NCBI RefSeq assembly: GCF_031755915.1
Contig: NC_083385.1
Span: 18,869,001 to 18,933,000, forward strand
DNA length: 64,000 bases
Reading direction: 5' to 3'
Origin: Ziziphus jujuba
Lineage: Eukaryota; Streptophyta; Magnoliopsida; Rosales; Rhamnaceae
The first letter of the stretch is position 1; each line of letters begins with the position of its first letter. Positions 1 through 11,349 of this stretch are shown one piece after another. A program made the position numbers and the translations under genes. Below the pieces are notes generated by a model that was given only the letters and a program-made list of their open reading frames with translations, made no database searches and was not told the origin of the DNA.

Positions 1-971
1 AAAGATTTCAATTTGATTGGGATGGGAAATTTAGACCTCTTCAAAATATTTTTTATTAACTTGGAATCATTTTTAAACACCCATGCCCACACACACATAA
101 CCAAAATGGAAAAGTGAAAAGAAAACATAGGCTTGCCATCTCTCTCTAAGCTTACAATTATTTACCTTTAAAATTTTGATGGCATGCATTTGCACTAGCC
201 ACATTTTGCATAGACAGGTTAACTATAAAGGTCTCAATTTAAAATCTCCCTCTAAAAAAATTTTCAACAAAAATTTTAGTTTCACTATTTTAAGAAATTT
301 TAGGTGTGTATGCTACCCATTTCTGAGACCATACAATACTAGAAAAGTTTCATGCCGTTATGAAGGATATGTTTTTATCAAATAGCTCAAATTATAAAGG
401 ATATTTATGCTCAACTTGACCAACAAGAAAATAAACATTAACTCAAATGTAGTGTTCAATAAAATTCATTCCCATTTTGCAAAAATAATACCGAATTTTC
501 ATGAACTCCTACTAAGTCTTTAAATTTTAGTCATATTTTACAAGCAGGTGCACAAAAAACTCTTGATTTATAACTTGCCAACAACAATGTCAAGTAAGGC
601 ACCTCTTCGCTTTTGGCCACATCATCATAACCTCTCCAGTAGTCCATTTCAAGCTAAACACAACCTAATTCTCTACCTAAACCCGATGCTTATTTTTCCA
701 TATAGTCCATAACATATCATAATTACCAACAAGAATTTTCCAACTCCCAATTACCTTATATTGATAGAGAACTGCTTGGAATAGAACTCCATGTTGATCT
801 GCTTTTACCTAAGCGCAAATCCACCCATCCAATGGTCATTAGTTCTGATAGAGGTTTTTTTTAAAAGAAGTTATTTTTATGTAAAATTTACTCCATTTAA
901 AAAAAAATGACTATTATTGGTGCTAAATTGTTATTTTCAACAGCATGGGGTTAACGCTAAGAATGAAGAAT
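1..971. other. AT-rich sequence without recognisable gene
   Basis: No open frame here has a recognisable domain. A short frame at 176-385 has low-complexity composition and no family signature. The stretch ends where a copia reverse transcriptase relic becomes recognisable, so part of it may be further decayed sequence of that element, but I cannot show this. Confidence 0.5.
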
Positions 972-2797
972 TACCTGGCACTCATGCGAAGTAAAATTTG
1001 GATTTCTTGTACCACCGAATCCTAGGAAAAATGTGGCTGAAAAAAAATGGGTATTCAAATTAAGGAAAAACTTCGATGGTACTATTGATAAGAATCCGCC
1101 CATGCCAGCATAACTGACTACCCGCTGGGGAGCTTGTCTAACTTAGATAAAGACCAAGCCAATCACTAGAGTAAAAGCCAAGAGATTTAAAGAAAACCTA
1201 GCTCGATTCATACAAGAATTATCAATTCACAAAAGGGTTTATCCATATCAGAAGATACATGATCCGTTTTAAGCATTCAAGTGGTGGAGGTTGATACGGA
1301 ACGAGGTAGCTGTTTAATGCATTTTTTTTACTCTAGGCAGCAAAGAATGGTTTCAACACTTCATAAACTTAATTGATATCACTTCATGGAAACAAGTCAA
1401 GACAGAAGCAAAAGCAATCAAAGAAGGCATTTGCGCATAGGAGGAGTTTTTGGCCAAAAATACTATTTTTGTTGCTAGCTTTATTGTATTTTGTTGATTT
1501 GGTATTTTCTCTTTGTTCCAATCAAGGAAACATATGGGGTTCATAAATAATCTTATTTGGCATCCTACATGGCATATGGAAGCTTATTTGGAGCCTTTGC
1601 AAGCTGAAATTTGATCAAAAATACTTTAGTGGTCAAACTAGTCAATTAGTTTCCCAATTTGATTTTGACTTTTTGTTTTAGGAAATTAGTCTTTTATTTG
1701 GTTTCTATTTATTATTTTACTGGAAAAATTAACTTAGGAAAGTTATTATTTCATTATTTCAATTTTAAATTAATTAATTCTTAATTCAAAATAAGAAAAT
1801 TAATTAATACAAATTAGATTAGGAAAGGGTATGAAATTAGACAATTTTCTAATTTGATTCTATGTTGGCTGAAATTTTCTAATTATTTTAAGGTTTTATT
1901 TTGTTCTTTCGAAGCCTATTTAAAGGTTTATTTTCAATGAAAAATCACCTTAAATAATATTCAAAAAATTATTTGTGAGAAAAGAATTCTCTTTGTTCTC
2001 TTTGAACACCTTAAATACCATTAGAGAGTGAGTGTTTTAGTTTTGACTTATCAATAGGATATCCATCATCTACTGTGGCGTCCTCATTATACCAAAATTT
2101 CTAATCACAGATTGGTTAGGGGTTAAGATTTTGCATAAGTCCTTGAATTGAATTGAGATTCGGGCTAATATAATAAGGGTTTAGACGCGAGTCGACCTAG
2201 ATTATATCATAAAAACTTGAACTTCATTTTTCAATTCCAGGCTAATATAATACGGGTTTAGGTGCGAGTCGACCTAGGTTCATATCAACTATTCAAAGGT
2301 TGAATGAAAAGCTTCTTGCTAAAGAGTTTCATTTAGCCTAGAGAATTATTTTGTTAGAGACATTCAACCCTATGACTAAAAGTCTAGAATATGGGTAATT
2401 TTTTCTCTTGTAGTCTTAAAGATTGGCCCATATATAATGTTTGTGAACTTTGACGGATGAGAGGTGAAAAGAGAAAAGATTAGTGAATACCTGGCACTCA
2501 TGTAAAGTAAAAATTGGATTTCTCGTACCACCGAATCCTAAGAAAAATGTGACTGATAACAAATGGGTATTCAAATTAAAGAAAAACTTCGATGGTACTA
2601 TTCAAAGGTTCAATGAAAAACTTGTTACTAAAGAGTTTCATTTAGCCTAGAGAATTTATTTGTTAGAGATGTTCAACCCTGTCACTAAAAGTCTACAATC
2701 TGGGTAATTTTTTCTCTTGTACTCTTAAAAATTAGCCCATATGTCATGTTTGTGAACTCTAAAGGTTGAGAGGTAAAAAGAGAAAAGATTAGTGAAT
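972..2797 (+). repeat. Tandem duplication of about 310 bp in the copia relic, one copy split by a solo LTR
   Basis: Copy 1 is 972-1085 plus 2288-2487. Copy 2 is about 2488-2797. Both run from TACCTGGCACTC to GAAAAGATTAGTGAA with scattered substitutions. Copy 1 is interrupted by the solo LTR after ACTAT; copy 2 has a single ACTAT at 2597-2601 and no insertion. Copy 2 therefore preserves the pre-insertion site. Confidence 0.85.
1086..2287 (+). mobile_element. Solo LTR of the main Ty3 family, with 5-bp target duplication
   Basis: The LTR starts TGATAAGAATCC and ends GGTTCATATCA, and is flanked by ACTAT at 1081-1085 and 2288-2292. No internal element sequence lies between or beside these borders, so it is a solo LTR. 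The first part encodes a decayed polyprotein end (TTRWG then KPITRVKAKRFKENL, about 1115-1200). The second half has the AATTAATTAATTC-rich stretch and the closing GGCTAATATAATACGGGTTTAG shared by every LTR of this family in the window. At 1,202 bp it is slightly longer than the usual 1.11-1.14 kb. Confidence 0.9.
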
Positions 2798-3593
2798 AAT
2801 ACATTGAGGTGGATTGTGACAACCAATGATGTTCCACTGTGAGGCTACTAGAGTATATATGAATGGGTGCAAGGCATTAGTAGGCTACCTTATTGGCAAA
2901 GGCTTCTTGATATCCAATCTCACATCGCCTGGATATGGAACAGTGATAGTTCAAACATAAAGTAGAAACTTTTTTTATTGCTAAGGCCTTTTCAAAGGGA
3001 ATGGCTTCAAGGTTTGAAAAAAATTCTTAGGTTAAAAGTGGTCAAATAGAAGCAATCCTAGGATGGATGATCTTTTAAAACGGAATGGGTAAATAGGAGG
3101 CAATATCAGTAGTGCAAGAGAGTGGGGCATTACACCATAAGATAGGATGACATAAGAAAATGTGTTTTTGAATGGAGTACTAAAAGAAAATGTTTACATG
3201 GAACAACCACCAAGGTTTCATTGATTTTGAGAAACCCCATTACACCAATAAACTTAGAAATCTTTATATGGTCTTAAACAAGCTTCTAAAGCATGGTATG
3301 ATTACTTGTATGCTACTATTGATTAATGGGTATTTTGAAAATCACAACTAAAGAGCTCACTGTTCTTCCTATATACCATGCCTGGACTTATGTGGGTTTT
3401 AATCTATGTAAATGATACTCTAGTGGAAATCACAAATGCAAACTTAGTAGTAATTTTATCAAATAGGTAAATAACAATTTTTTTCTTAAAGATTTAGGAT
3501 CGATAGCTTTTCCTAGGAATAGAGGTTGTTCGTGACTCCAAAAATCCTCACCTTTTTCAAATGAAATATATAATTAAGTTGTTTCAGCTGACA

Positions 3594-4231
3594 GGCATAT
3601 TAGAGCTGATTTAGAGCCTAAACTAGCTGATGATTGGATAAAGATAGCTTAGTTGTCAACTAGTCAACTAGTTTCCAAATTTGAGTTTGACTTTTTGTTT
3701 TAGGAAACTATCTTTTATTTTACTTTTTATTTGATTATTTTCTCGACAGATTAACTTAGGAAAATTGTTATTTTATTATTACTATTGTAAAGTAATTAAT
3801 TCATAATTCAAAATAAAGGAATTAATTAATCCAAATTAGATTAAGAAAGTGAGAATTTTGACCACACCTTGTTGTTTCCTTATTGTTGGCCGAATTTTAC
3901 CTAGCTAAATTAGAGTTTTGTTTTGTGACTATAGCCTATTTAAGGGCTTATTTTTTAATGAGAAAGCATCTAAGATATTATTTAAAAAATTATTTGTGAA
4001 AAGAAATCTCTTTGTTCCCTTTGAACACCTAAAATACTTAATAGAAATCAAGTGTTTTAGTTTGACTTATCAATAGGACATCCATCATTTATCATGGCAT
4101 TTTCATCATATACCAAGGTTTCTAATCACAAGTTGATTAAGGGTTAAGGTGACCATTAAAATCTGAACTTAATTTTTTATTCGGGCTAATATAATACAGG
4201 TTTAAGAGCAAGTCGACTTAGGTTTGTAACA
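3594..4231 (+). repeat. Truncated 5' LTR of element E
   Basis: Similarity to the 3' LTR of E begins at GGCATATTAGAGCTG (equivalent to about 11,830) and runs to GGTTTGTAACA. The first part of the LTR is missing, and copia RT sequence lies immediately to the left, so a deletion joined the two. Confidence 0.85.
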
Positions 4232-4233
4232 TT

Positions 4234-4245
4234 TGGTATCAGAAA
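4234..4245 (+). promoter_or_regulatory. Primer-binding site of element E (initiator Met-tRNA)
   Basis: TGGTATCAGAAA lies two bases after the LTR end. It matches the plant initiator Met-tRNA 3' end complement (TGGTATCAGAGC) except near its 3' end. This identifies the preceding LTR as a 5' LTR. Confidence 0.85.
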
Positions 4246-6623
4246 TGAATTTTGTTCAGGTTTAATCTATCTTATTTGTTTTATTTTGTCTTGTGTTAAT
4301 CTGAAATTTTAGCATTAGGTTAAGATTGCTTCTATCTTCTTCATGTTCTACATTAAAAAAAAAAACACCAAAAAAAAAAAATTTCTACATTGCCAAATTT
4401 GTTTCTTTGTTTAGCCAAATTTTTGCTTCCTAGTTTGTTGGTTACTTTGCATATTGGTTCTTAGTAATTTGGTTTATTTTTTATTTTTATTTCCCATTTT
4501 AATCTTAATTGGTTACATTCATATATTCAAAAAAAAAAAAAAAAGAAAGAGAGAGTTTGAGAACATATTGCATAAAACCTACAAATTTTTTCAATTTTTT
4601 TTGTCGAAATTTTGTCTCGGGTTTGGTAGAAATTTTGATACGAACCTAGGTTTGCTTTTAAACCCATATTATGTTAGCCCAAATTGATAAATTAAGTTCA
4701 AGTTCTTATGGTCACCTCAACCCCTAATCAACCTGTGACTAGAAATCTTGGTATATAATGAAAATGCCATAATAGGTGACGAATGTCCTATTGATACATC
4801 AAACTAAAACACTCACTTTCTAATGGTGTTTTAGGACCTGTGACTAGAAATCTTGGTATATGATGAAAATTCCATAATAGGTGATGAATGTCCTATTGAT
4901 ACATCAAACTAAAACACTCACTCTCTAATGGTGTTTTAGGTGTTCAAAGAGCACTAAGAGAATTTTATCTCACAAATAAATTTTTGAATAATATTAAATG
5001 TGATTTTTCATTGAAAATAACCCTTAAATAGGCTTTGAATGAACAAAATAAAGCCATAAAAGCCTAGGGTAAAATTCAACCAAGAGGAATTAGGAAATAA
5101 GTGTGGTCGAATTTTTCATGCTTTCCTAAACTAATTTGGATCAATTAATTCCCTTATTTTGAATTAAGAATTAATTAAATTACAATTGAAATAATAAAAT
5201 AATAAATTTTCTAAGTTGATTTGTCTAGCAAATAAATAAATAAAAACCAAATAAAAGACTAATTTTCTAAAACAAAAAGTCAAATTCAAATTAGGAAACT
5301 AGTTGAGTAGTTTGACTACTAAACTAAATTTGACCAATTTTCAGCTTGTAAGGGCTCCAAATCAAATCTAATGTGGCATGTAGGATGCCAAATAGGATTA
5401 TTTATGATTCCCATACGTTTCCCTTGATTGGAACAAAGAGAAAACGCTTAATCAACAAAATACAGTAAAACTAGCAACAAATACAGTAATTTCGGCCAAA
5501 AACTCCTCCTATGCACAAATGGATTCTTTGATTGCTTTTACTTCTACCTTGACCTGTTTCCATGAACTATTAGTAATATCATTTGAGTTCAAGAAGTTTT
5601 GAACCCATTCCTTGCTGTCCAGCCTCCATAAATGCACTAAAACAGCTACCCGGGTCTATATCAGCCTCCACCACTTAGATGCTTAAAATAGGCTTTGAAT
5701 CTTTGGGTATTGACAAGCCCTTCTGAGAATTGATAACTCCTTGTATAAGACCATCCAGGTTGTCCTTAAATCTCTTGGCTTGAGCCTTAGTGATTGGCCC
5801 GGTCTTCAACTGTACTGGATCTACACCCCAGCGGGTTGTCAGTTGTGTGGACATGGGTGGATTCTCATCAAATTTGGAATTTGGAATTGCAATTTTTGTG
5901 TCGTCTCTTGCTGATGAATTTTGTGCTTACAATCTGTGAGTGATGTTAAAAAAGAAAAAGAAATTGAATATTAAAAAAAAAAAACTGAACATTGACCGGT
6001 TTGTGGAAGGTTGAAAAAAAATATTTAAGTTTGTTTTGGTGTGGAATTTCAATTGTGATTATTTGGAGTTGTTGTTATTCATTCTATATAGCTACTAGAG
6101 ATTTGTATTTTGAGTACTAAAATCGTTTGGATTAAAATTGGTAAAGAATTTGAAAGAATAACTTAAAATTACAAGAATTATAACCAACAACTATTCCATA
6201 TTTTGTTCAAAATTGTTCTTATTCGTTGTTTGAATCTCTTTCATAAATATTATCCTTGAATTTTTGACTTCTTAAATATTCGGGTCTGTTCCTTATTAAT
6301 TTTGAAAATTACTGGTTGATTTACCTTGTTTATGATTAGTTAAGCCGAGACTAGGTTTTATCAATTCACTCGATAATTGATTATTTTAGTTACTGTTTTA
6401 TTGATAAGTTTAATTAGGGCATACTTGTGATCTAATCGCTGTTTTGAGTGTGTTTTAATAGAACTTTGAGATATTCTTATGAGTAAAAGAAGGCAGAAGA
6501 GTGTGAGCTTAAAAGAGGGTCAAAAGCCAAAACTAATGTGCAAACATGAGTGCCGAAACCTTGTTCGAGTGAAACACATGAGGGAGTGAATTTGTTAAGG
6601 ATTTTTTCATTATTTTTACTAAC
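4246..6623 (+). other. Untranslated leader of element E, with inserted solo LTR
   Basis: This sequence lies between the primer-binding site and the gag start. It is T-rich with A-tracts and no coding signature. Apart from the solo LTR at 4636-5870, it corresponds to the leaders of A (37,236-38,310) and B (40,828-42,020) read from the opposite strand. Confidence 0.7.
4636..5870 (-). mobile_element. Solo LTR in the leader of E, with 5-bp target duplication
   Basis: On the minus strand it starts TGATGAGAATCC and ends GGTTCGTATCA. The duplication AATTT is perfect at 4631-4635 and 5871-5875. It is 1,235 bp, longer than its relatives because 105 bp is tandemly repeated (4731-4835 and 4836-4940; each unit runs from ACCTGTGACTAG to the TGTTTTAGG motif). 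It inserted opposite to E, and E leader sequence continues on both sides. The coding LTR end (a PITRAQAKRFKDNL-type motif) is readable on the minus strand near 5760-5810. Confidence 0.92.
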
Positions 6624-7794
6624 ATGACATATTCAAGGTTAAGAAGAGGAGGTGATTCATTAAGAAATATTGAAGAGGAATCTTGTGATTTAAAGCGGAT
6701 TCTAGAGCTATGGAAAGTGGAGGTGAACCTACTGACATGATGGTGGTTTTAGAACAACTTCAAAGGATGAATGCTCACTTTGATCACCTAGATCAAAGGA
6801 TAAACAGGTTAGAAACATCACAAGGTGGACCGAATCCAAAGCAAGAATTTTATGGAGGCCAAGGTCAAGGTCAAGGAGGCTGCAGACATTATAGGGAGGA
6901 CTTTGAAAGAGGTAATTATGGAGATAACTTAGAGGAGAAGTTTGAAGATAGTTTTGCACTCCAAGGAAGGCAAACCCACGGGAGACAAGCTAGAGAGGAA
7001 GATGATGATCTTGGAAACATTAAGGTCAATATACCACCTTTTATGGGAAAGAATGATCCGGAGGCTTATCTAGAGTGGGAGGAGCGTATGGAGATGATAT
7101 TTGATTGCGCAACTATTCAGAGGCAAAGAAGGTGAAATTGGCCGCTTTGGAATTTGGTCATTATGCACTCCAATGGTGGACTAATGAGCAAAGTAGCTGA
7201 AGAAGAGTTGATGATGAATTGATTACTACTTGGCGACAAATGAAAGGAGCCATGAGGAAGAGATTTATGCCAACTCACTATCATAGGTTGTTGTATCAAA
7301 AACTCCAATCATTATCTCAAAGAAGTAAGACCATGGAGGATTACTATAAAGAGATGGAGATGCTCATGATGAGGCTGAGTATGAATGAGGATCATGAGGC
7401 AACCATGGCATGGTTTTTGGGTGGTTTGAATCTTGAGATAGACAACCAAGTGGACTACAACAATATGTAGAATTGGAGGAGATGCTTCATGTGGCCATCA
7501 AGATTGAAGACAAATTCAAGAGGAAGGTTACAACTCATAGTGTGGAGATGTTTCAAATAGAGAGAGGACTAATTCAAGTGTGTGGAAAAGCAATCCCACA
7601 TATGAAGCAAGAACAAAACCGAAGCAAGGAGATGAGAGCACCAATTTGCCAAAGAGGGAGGTTAAGGCCGAACCTACATAAGCGACAAAGTTTAAAGATA
7701 AATATGATCCTAAACATTCTAGAACATGTGACATTGTTTGTTTTAAGTGTCAGGGTTGAGGACATGTTGCCTATCAATGTTTGAATTGAAGAAT
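6624..7794 (+). pseudogene. gag of element E, frameshifted
   Basis: Capsid/nucleocapsid gene of a Ty3 element. I place the start at the ATG of MTYSRLRRGGDSLR (6624) because A and B start in the same place (MADSRIRR and MLDSMIRR). A frameshift near 6710 moves to the frame with LEQLQRMNAHFDHLDQRI. It passes through a Gly/Gln-rich stretch, the NIKVNIPPFMGKNDPEAYLEW block that opens the Retrotrans_gag domain, and after a second frameshift near 7130 WRQMKGAMRKRF and YHRLLYQKLQSL. A CCHC zinc knuckle lies at 7739-7780 (CFKCQG-stop-GHVAYQC) with an in-frame stop inside it. At least three frame breaks and several stops make it non-functional. Confidence 0.85.
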
Positions 7795-7795
7795 A

Positions 7796-8270
7796 ATGGT
7801 ATTGAAAGGCAATGGAGAGTTGGAGTCCGAAAGTGAAGAATCTGAGGTAGAGGCCAAATTTGTTGATGAAGACCAAGAAGAAGTTGAGACACTTAAAACC
7901 TCAAAAATTGAATTGAGCTTGGTTTCAAGGAAGGTTCTAACCATATGTAAAGATGAGGACCAAGTCCAAAGAGAAAACATCTTCTATACCCAATGTGAAA
8001 TTCAGGGTAATATTTGTAGTATGATAATTGATAGTGGAAATTGTTCTAATATAATTAGGAATGCGGTAGTTAAGAAATTAGGGTTAACAACCATTAAACA
8101 TCCTAAACCATATAGATTACAATGGCTAAATGATAGTGAAGAGATGAAAATAAACAACCAAGCCAAGGTAAAATTTAGCATTGATAAATATATGGATATT
8201 GTACTATGTGATGTTGCTCCCATGCGTGCTCCCCATATTTTATTGGGGAGGCCATGGTAGTTTAATAAAG
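7796..8270 (+). pseudogene. Protease domain of element E
   Basis: Retroviral-type aspartic protease that would cut the Gag-Pol polyprotein. The active-site triad is visible as MIIDSGNC (codons at 8030-8038), followed by VVKKLGLTTIKHPKPYRLQW and the flap/closing segment HILLGRPW. The acidic linker SESEESEVEAKFVDEDQEE precedes it. This 150-codon stretch is open, but it is out of step with gag and followed by a stop, so it is a fragment of a dead polyprotein. The Lys/Glu-rich linker to RT follows at 8280-8760, ending in LSLSEIKKAF...LMIYKDTYL-type sequence that A and B share. Confidence 0.85.
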
Positions 8271-8789
8271 ACACAATACACTATGGGAGAGAGAATTCTA
8301 TTGTATTTAAATTTAAGGGGAAGAAGATCAAGCTTAAGCCATTAACTCCAAAGGAGGTGTTTGGAGACTAACTTCAAATATAACAAAGGAGGGAGGCCGA
8401 AAAGCTAAAAGAGAGGGTAATTGTGGTACCCACAGCTTCCTGAATTGAGAAAGGAGGTAAGGCCGATTCATCCATCCAAGGTAAGTCTTCTAAAACTGAA
8501 ATTGAATGGAAAAACAATGAAGAAGCTGGGGATGGAAAAGAGTGGAAAAGCTAAGAGCATGAGAGAGAGTGAGGTGGCCGTGAGTCATAAAGAAAAAGAG
8601 GAAAAAGAAAAGAAAACGAAAAACTTTTATCTTAGCTTGAGTGAGATTAAAAAGGCATTTGTGAGTGATAAATCAATGTTGGGTATGATTTATAAAGATA
8701 CTTATTTAAATCTTCAAGCTAACCCTGAAGAGCTTGTATTGCCAAGTTCTATTTCTTCTTTTTTATAGGATTTTGAAGATGCCTTTCCA

Positions 8790-9590
8790 GAGGAGATCTT
8801 TAATGGTTTACCACCTATCCGAGGGATTAAACATTGAATTGATTTTGTGCTGGGAGCTACAATTCCTATTAGGCCTGCATATAGGAGTAATCCCGACGAG
8901 ACAAACGAGCTACAAAGGCAGGTAAGTGAGTTACTTGACAAAGGTTATATTCATGAGAGCATGAGTCCATGTGCTATTCTTGTTTTGTTAGTACACAAGA
9001 AAGATGGATCATGGCTCATGTGTGTTGATTGTAGGGCTATTAATAGTATAACTATTAAATATAGGCATTCAATTCCTAGATTAGATGATACGCTTGATGA
9101 ATTACATGTTGCATTTATGTCTACTATAATTGACCTTAGGAGTGGGTATCATCAAATTAAGATAAAAAGGGGTGATAAATGGAAAACTATATTTAAAACT
9201 AAATATGGATTGTATGAATGGTTAGTCATGCCTTTTGGTTTAACTAATGCACTAGCATTTTTATGAGATTAATGAATCATGTTATGCGTCCATTCATTGA
9301 AAAACTTGTGGTTGTATATTTTTATGATATTCTAGTGTATAACCAAAATCTTGATAAACATGTAGGACATCTTAGGCAAGTTTTAAATATCCTTAGGAAG
9401 GAAAGGTTATTTGCTAACATGAAAAAGTGTGATTTTTATAAAGATCAACTTGTTTTCCTAGGATTTGTTGTAAGTGCTGCAGGAATTAAAGTTGACAAAT
9501 CTAAAGTCCAAGCAATTCAAGAGTGGCCGAAACCTACCTTTATTACCCAAGTGAGGCGCTTTCATGGTATTTATCAAGGATTTTAGCACC
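8790..9590 (+). pseudogene. Reverse transcriptase domain of element E
   Basis: Ty3 RT would copy the RNA genome into DNA. Motifs in order are GLPPIRGIKHx[70 protein letters not shown], and [13 protein letters not shown]. After a frameshift near 9262 come [22 protein letters not shown] and FLGFVVSAAGIKVD. The YxDD catalytic box reads YFYD (9317-9328), with the first catalytic Asp replaced by Tyr. The substitution and the frame break both make it inactive. A and B supply close homologues: A keeps YFDD, B has YIDG. Confidence 0.88.
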
Positions 9591-10080
9591 ATTGCAGCAC
9601 CTTTGACCGAAGTTGTAAAGAAGAATGTTGGATTCAAATAGGGGAATCACAAGAGAAATCTTTTAATTTGTTGAAAGAAAAATTAACTAATGCTCCTTTA
9701 TTAGTTTTGCCTAATTTTTCTAAAACTTTTAAAATTGAATGTGATACTTCAGGTGTAGGTATTAGAGCTGTTTTAGTGTAAGAAGAATGACCCATACAAT
9801 ACTTTAATGAGAAGTTAAATGGAGCGGCATTGAAGTACCTAACCTATGACAAACAGATGTATGCGTTGGTGAGGGCTTTGGAGACATGGAAACATTACTT
9901 GCTGCCGAAGGAATTTATGATTCAGACGGATCATGAATCATTAAAGCACATCAAAGCCCAAAGGAAGCTTAACCAACTGGATGCTAAGTGGATTGAATTT
10001 ATTGAGACTTTTCCTTATGTCATCCGCTACAAGAAAGGTAAGAAAAATATGGTTGCCAATGCATTATCCTGAAGGTATGC
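9590..10080 (+). pseudogene. RNase H domain of element E
   Basis: This domain would degrade the RNA strand of the hybrid. Visible are [34 protein letters not shown] (the first acidic residue of the RNase H fold sits in this strand), [47 protein letters not shown] and the closing [18 protein letters not shown]. An in-frame stop lies near 9780 and another follows the final Ser, so it is broken. Confidence 0.85.
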
Positions 10081-10239
10081 ATTGTTATCTACTTTAGATG
10101 CTAGATTGCTTGGATTTGAGCAAATTAAAGAACTTTATGAGCATGATAGTGAATTTGGTGGAATATTTTAGAATTGTGCTAAGCACGGTTACAATAAATT
10201 CTACATTTTTTAGAGATATTTATTTAGGAAAAGTCAACT

Positions 10240-11349
10240 TCCTGTGCCTAATTGTAGCATTAGAGAGTTACTAGTTCCGGAAGGTCATGGTGGAGGTTTA
10301 ATGGGTCATTTAGGTGCTTTTAAAACTTTGTCCTTTGCTAAAAGAAAATTTTTATTGGCCTAACATGAGGCGAGATGTAGAGAGAATATGTGAGAGATCC
10401 CTTAAATGCCGAAAGTCCAAGTCCAAGTTGAAACAGCATGGACTTTACATGCCTTTGCCGATTCCATCCTTTCCTTGGGTGCATTTGTCTATAGATTTTA
10501 TTCTTGGTTTACCTAGGTCTAGGATAGGTAAGGATCCAATTTTTGTTGTTGTGAATAGAGTTTCTAATATGGCACATTTTATTACCTGTAATAGAACTGA
10601 TGATGCATCTAATGTAGCTAATCTATTCTTTAAGGAAGTAGTGAGACTTTATGGTATGCCTAGAACTATTGTTTTTGGATAGGGATGCTAAGTTCTTAAG
10701 TTACTCTTGGAAATATTTATGGCCTAAATTAAAGACTAAACTTTAATTTTCAACTATTTGTCATCCACAAACTAATGAACAAACTGAAGTAGTAAATAAA
10801 ACCTTTTCTACACTGTTAAGGGCATTAATTAGTAGAAATTTAAGAACACGGGAGGAATGTTTACCACATGTTGAATTTGCTAATAATAGATCTTCGTATT
10901 CAGCTACTAAATATACTCCATTTGAAATTGTTTATGGTTTTAATCCTTTGACTCCATTAGATTTAACACCTTACGTGCTAATCTAGATAGAAAAGAAAAA
11001 GCTGATTTTGTAAAGCAGATTCATGAGAAAACGAAAGCAAACATTGAGAGCAGGATGGAACAGTATGTAAAAAAATGCTAACCAAGGTCGAAGTAAGGTT
11101 GTTTTTGAACCTGGAGATTGTGTTTGGTTGCATTTAAGAAATGAGAGGTTTCCTAATTAAAGAAAGTCAAGTTGATTCCTTAAGGGGATGGACATTTTCA
11201 AGTATTAGAGAGGGTCAATGAGAATGCTTATAAACTCGACTTACCAGGTGATTAAATATGAGTGCCACCTTTAATTTTGCCAATTTATCTCCATTTTCTA
11301 CAGGTGATGACTTTGATTTGAGGGAAAATGCTTTTCAACAATAAGGGAA
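10240..11349 (+). pseudogene. Integrase domain of element E
   Basis: Inserts the DNA copy into the host genome. The zinc-binding HHCC region spans [12 protein letters not shown] to [13 protein letters not shown]. The catalytic core has [12 protein letters not shown] (first Asp), [14 protein letters not shown], and a DRDAKF block (second Asp) reached only through a one-base frameshift near 10,676. The third motif is [16 protein letters not shown], carrying the catalytic Glu. Beyond lie [24 protein letters not shown] and the C-terminal barrel region (VFEPGDCVWLHLRNERF, about 11,100), then NAYKLDLPGD (about 11,225). The polyprotein would continue into the 3' LTR. Several stops; dead. Confidence 0.85.
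11338..11349 (+). promoter_or_regulatory. Polypurine tract of element E (degenerate)
   Basis: ACAATAAGGGAA directly precedes the TG of the 3' LTR. In A the same position reads AGAGGAGGGGAA, the better-preserved plus-strand primer. It is degenerate here. Confidence 0.6.

Larger units (their letters stand above)
972..3593 (+). pseudogene. Ty1/copia reverse transcriptase relic (Ale/Retrofit-like)
   Basis: Broken frames give the usual copia RT order. First is a W-x-LVPPNP...KWVFKLRKNFDGTI block (972-1085, repeated at 2488-2601), then an EKLVTKEFHLA block equivalent to the RLVAKGF motif. About 350 bases of unplaced sequence follow. Then come NVFLNGVLKENVYMEQPPRF (about 3160-3220), LYGLKQASKAWYDYL (about 3265-3310), a YVNDT remnant of the YVDD active site (about 3403), and FLKDLG. 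The active site has Asn in place of the first Asp, and stop codons and frameshifts are frequent, so no protein can be made. The element has lost gag, integrase, RNase H and both LTRs. The right edge abuts the truncated LTR of element E. The lineage call rests on motif flavour only. Confidence 0.75.
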
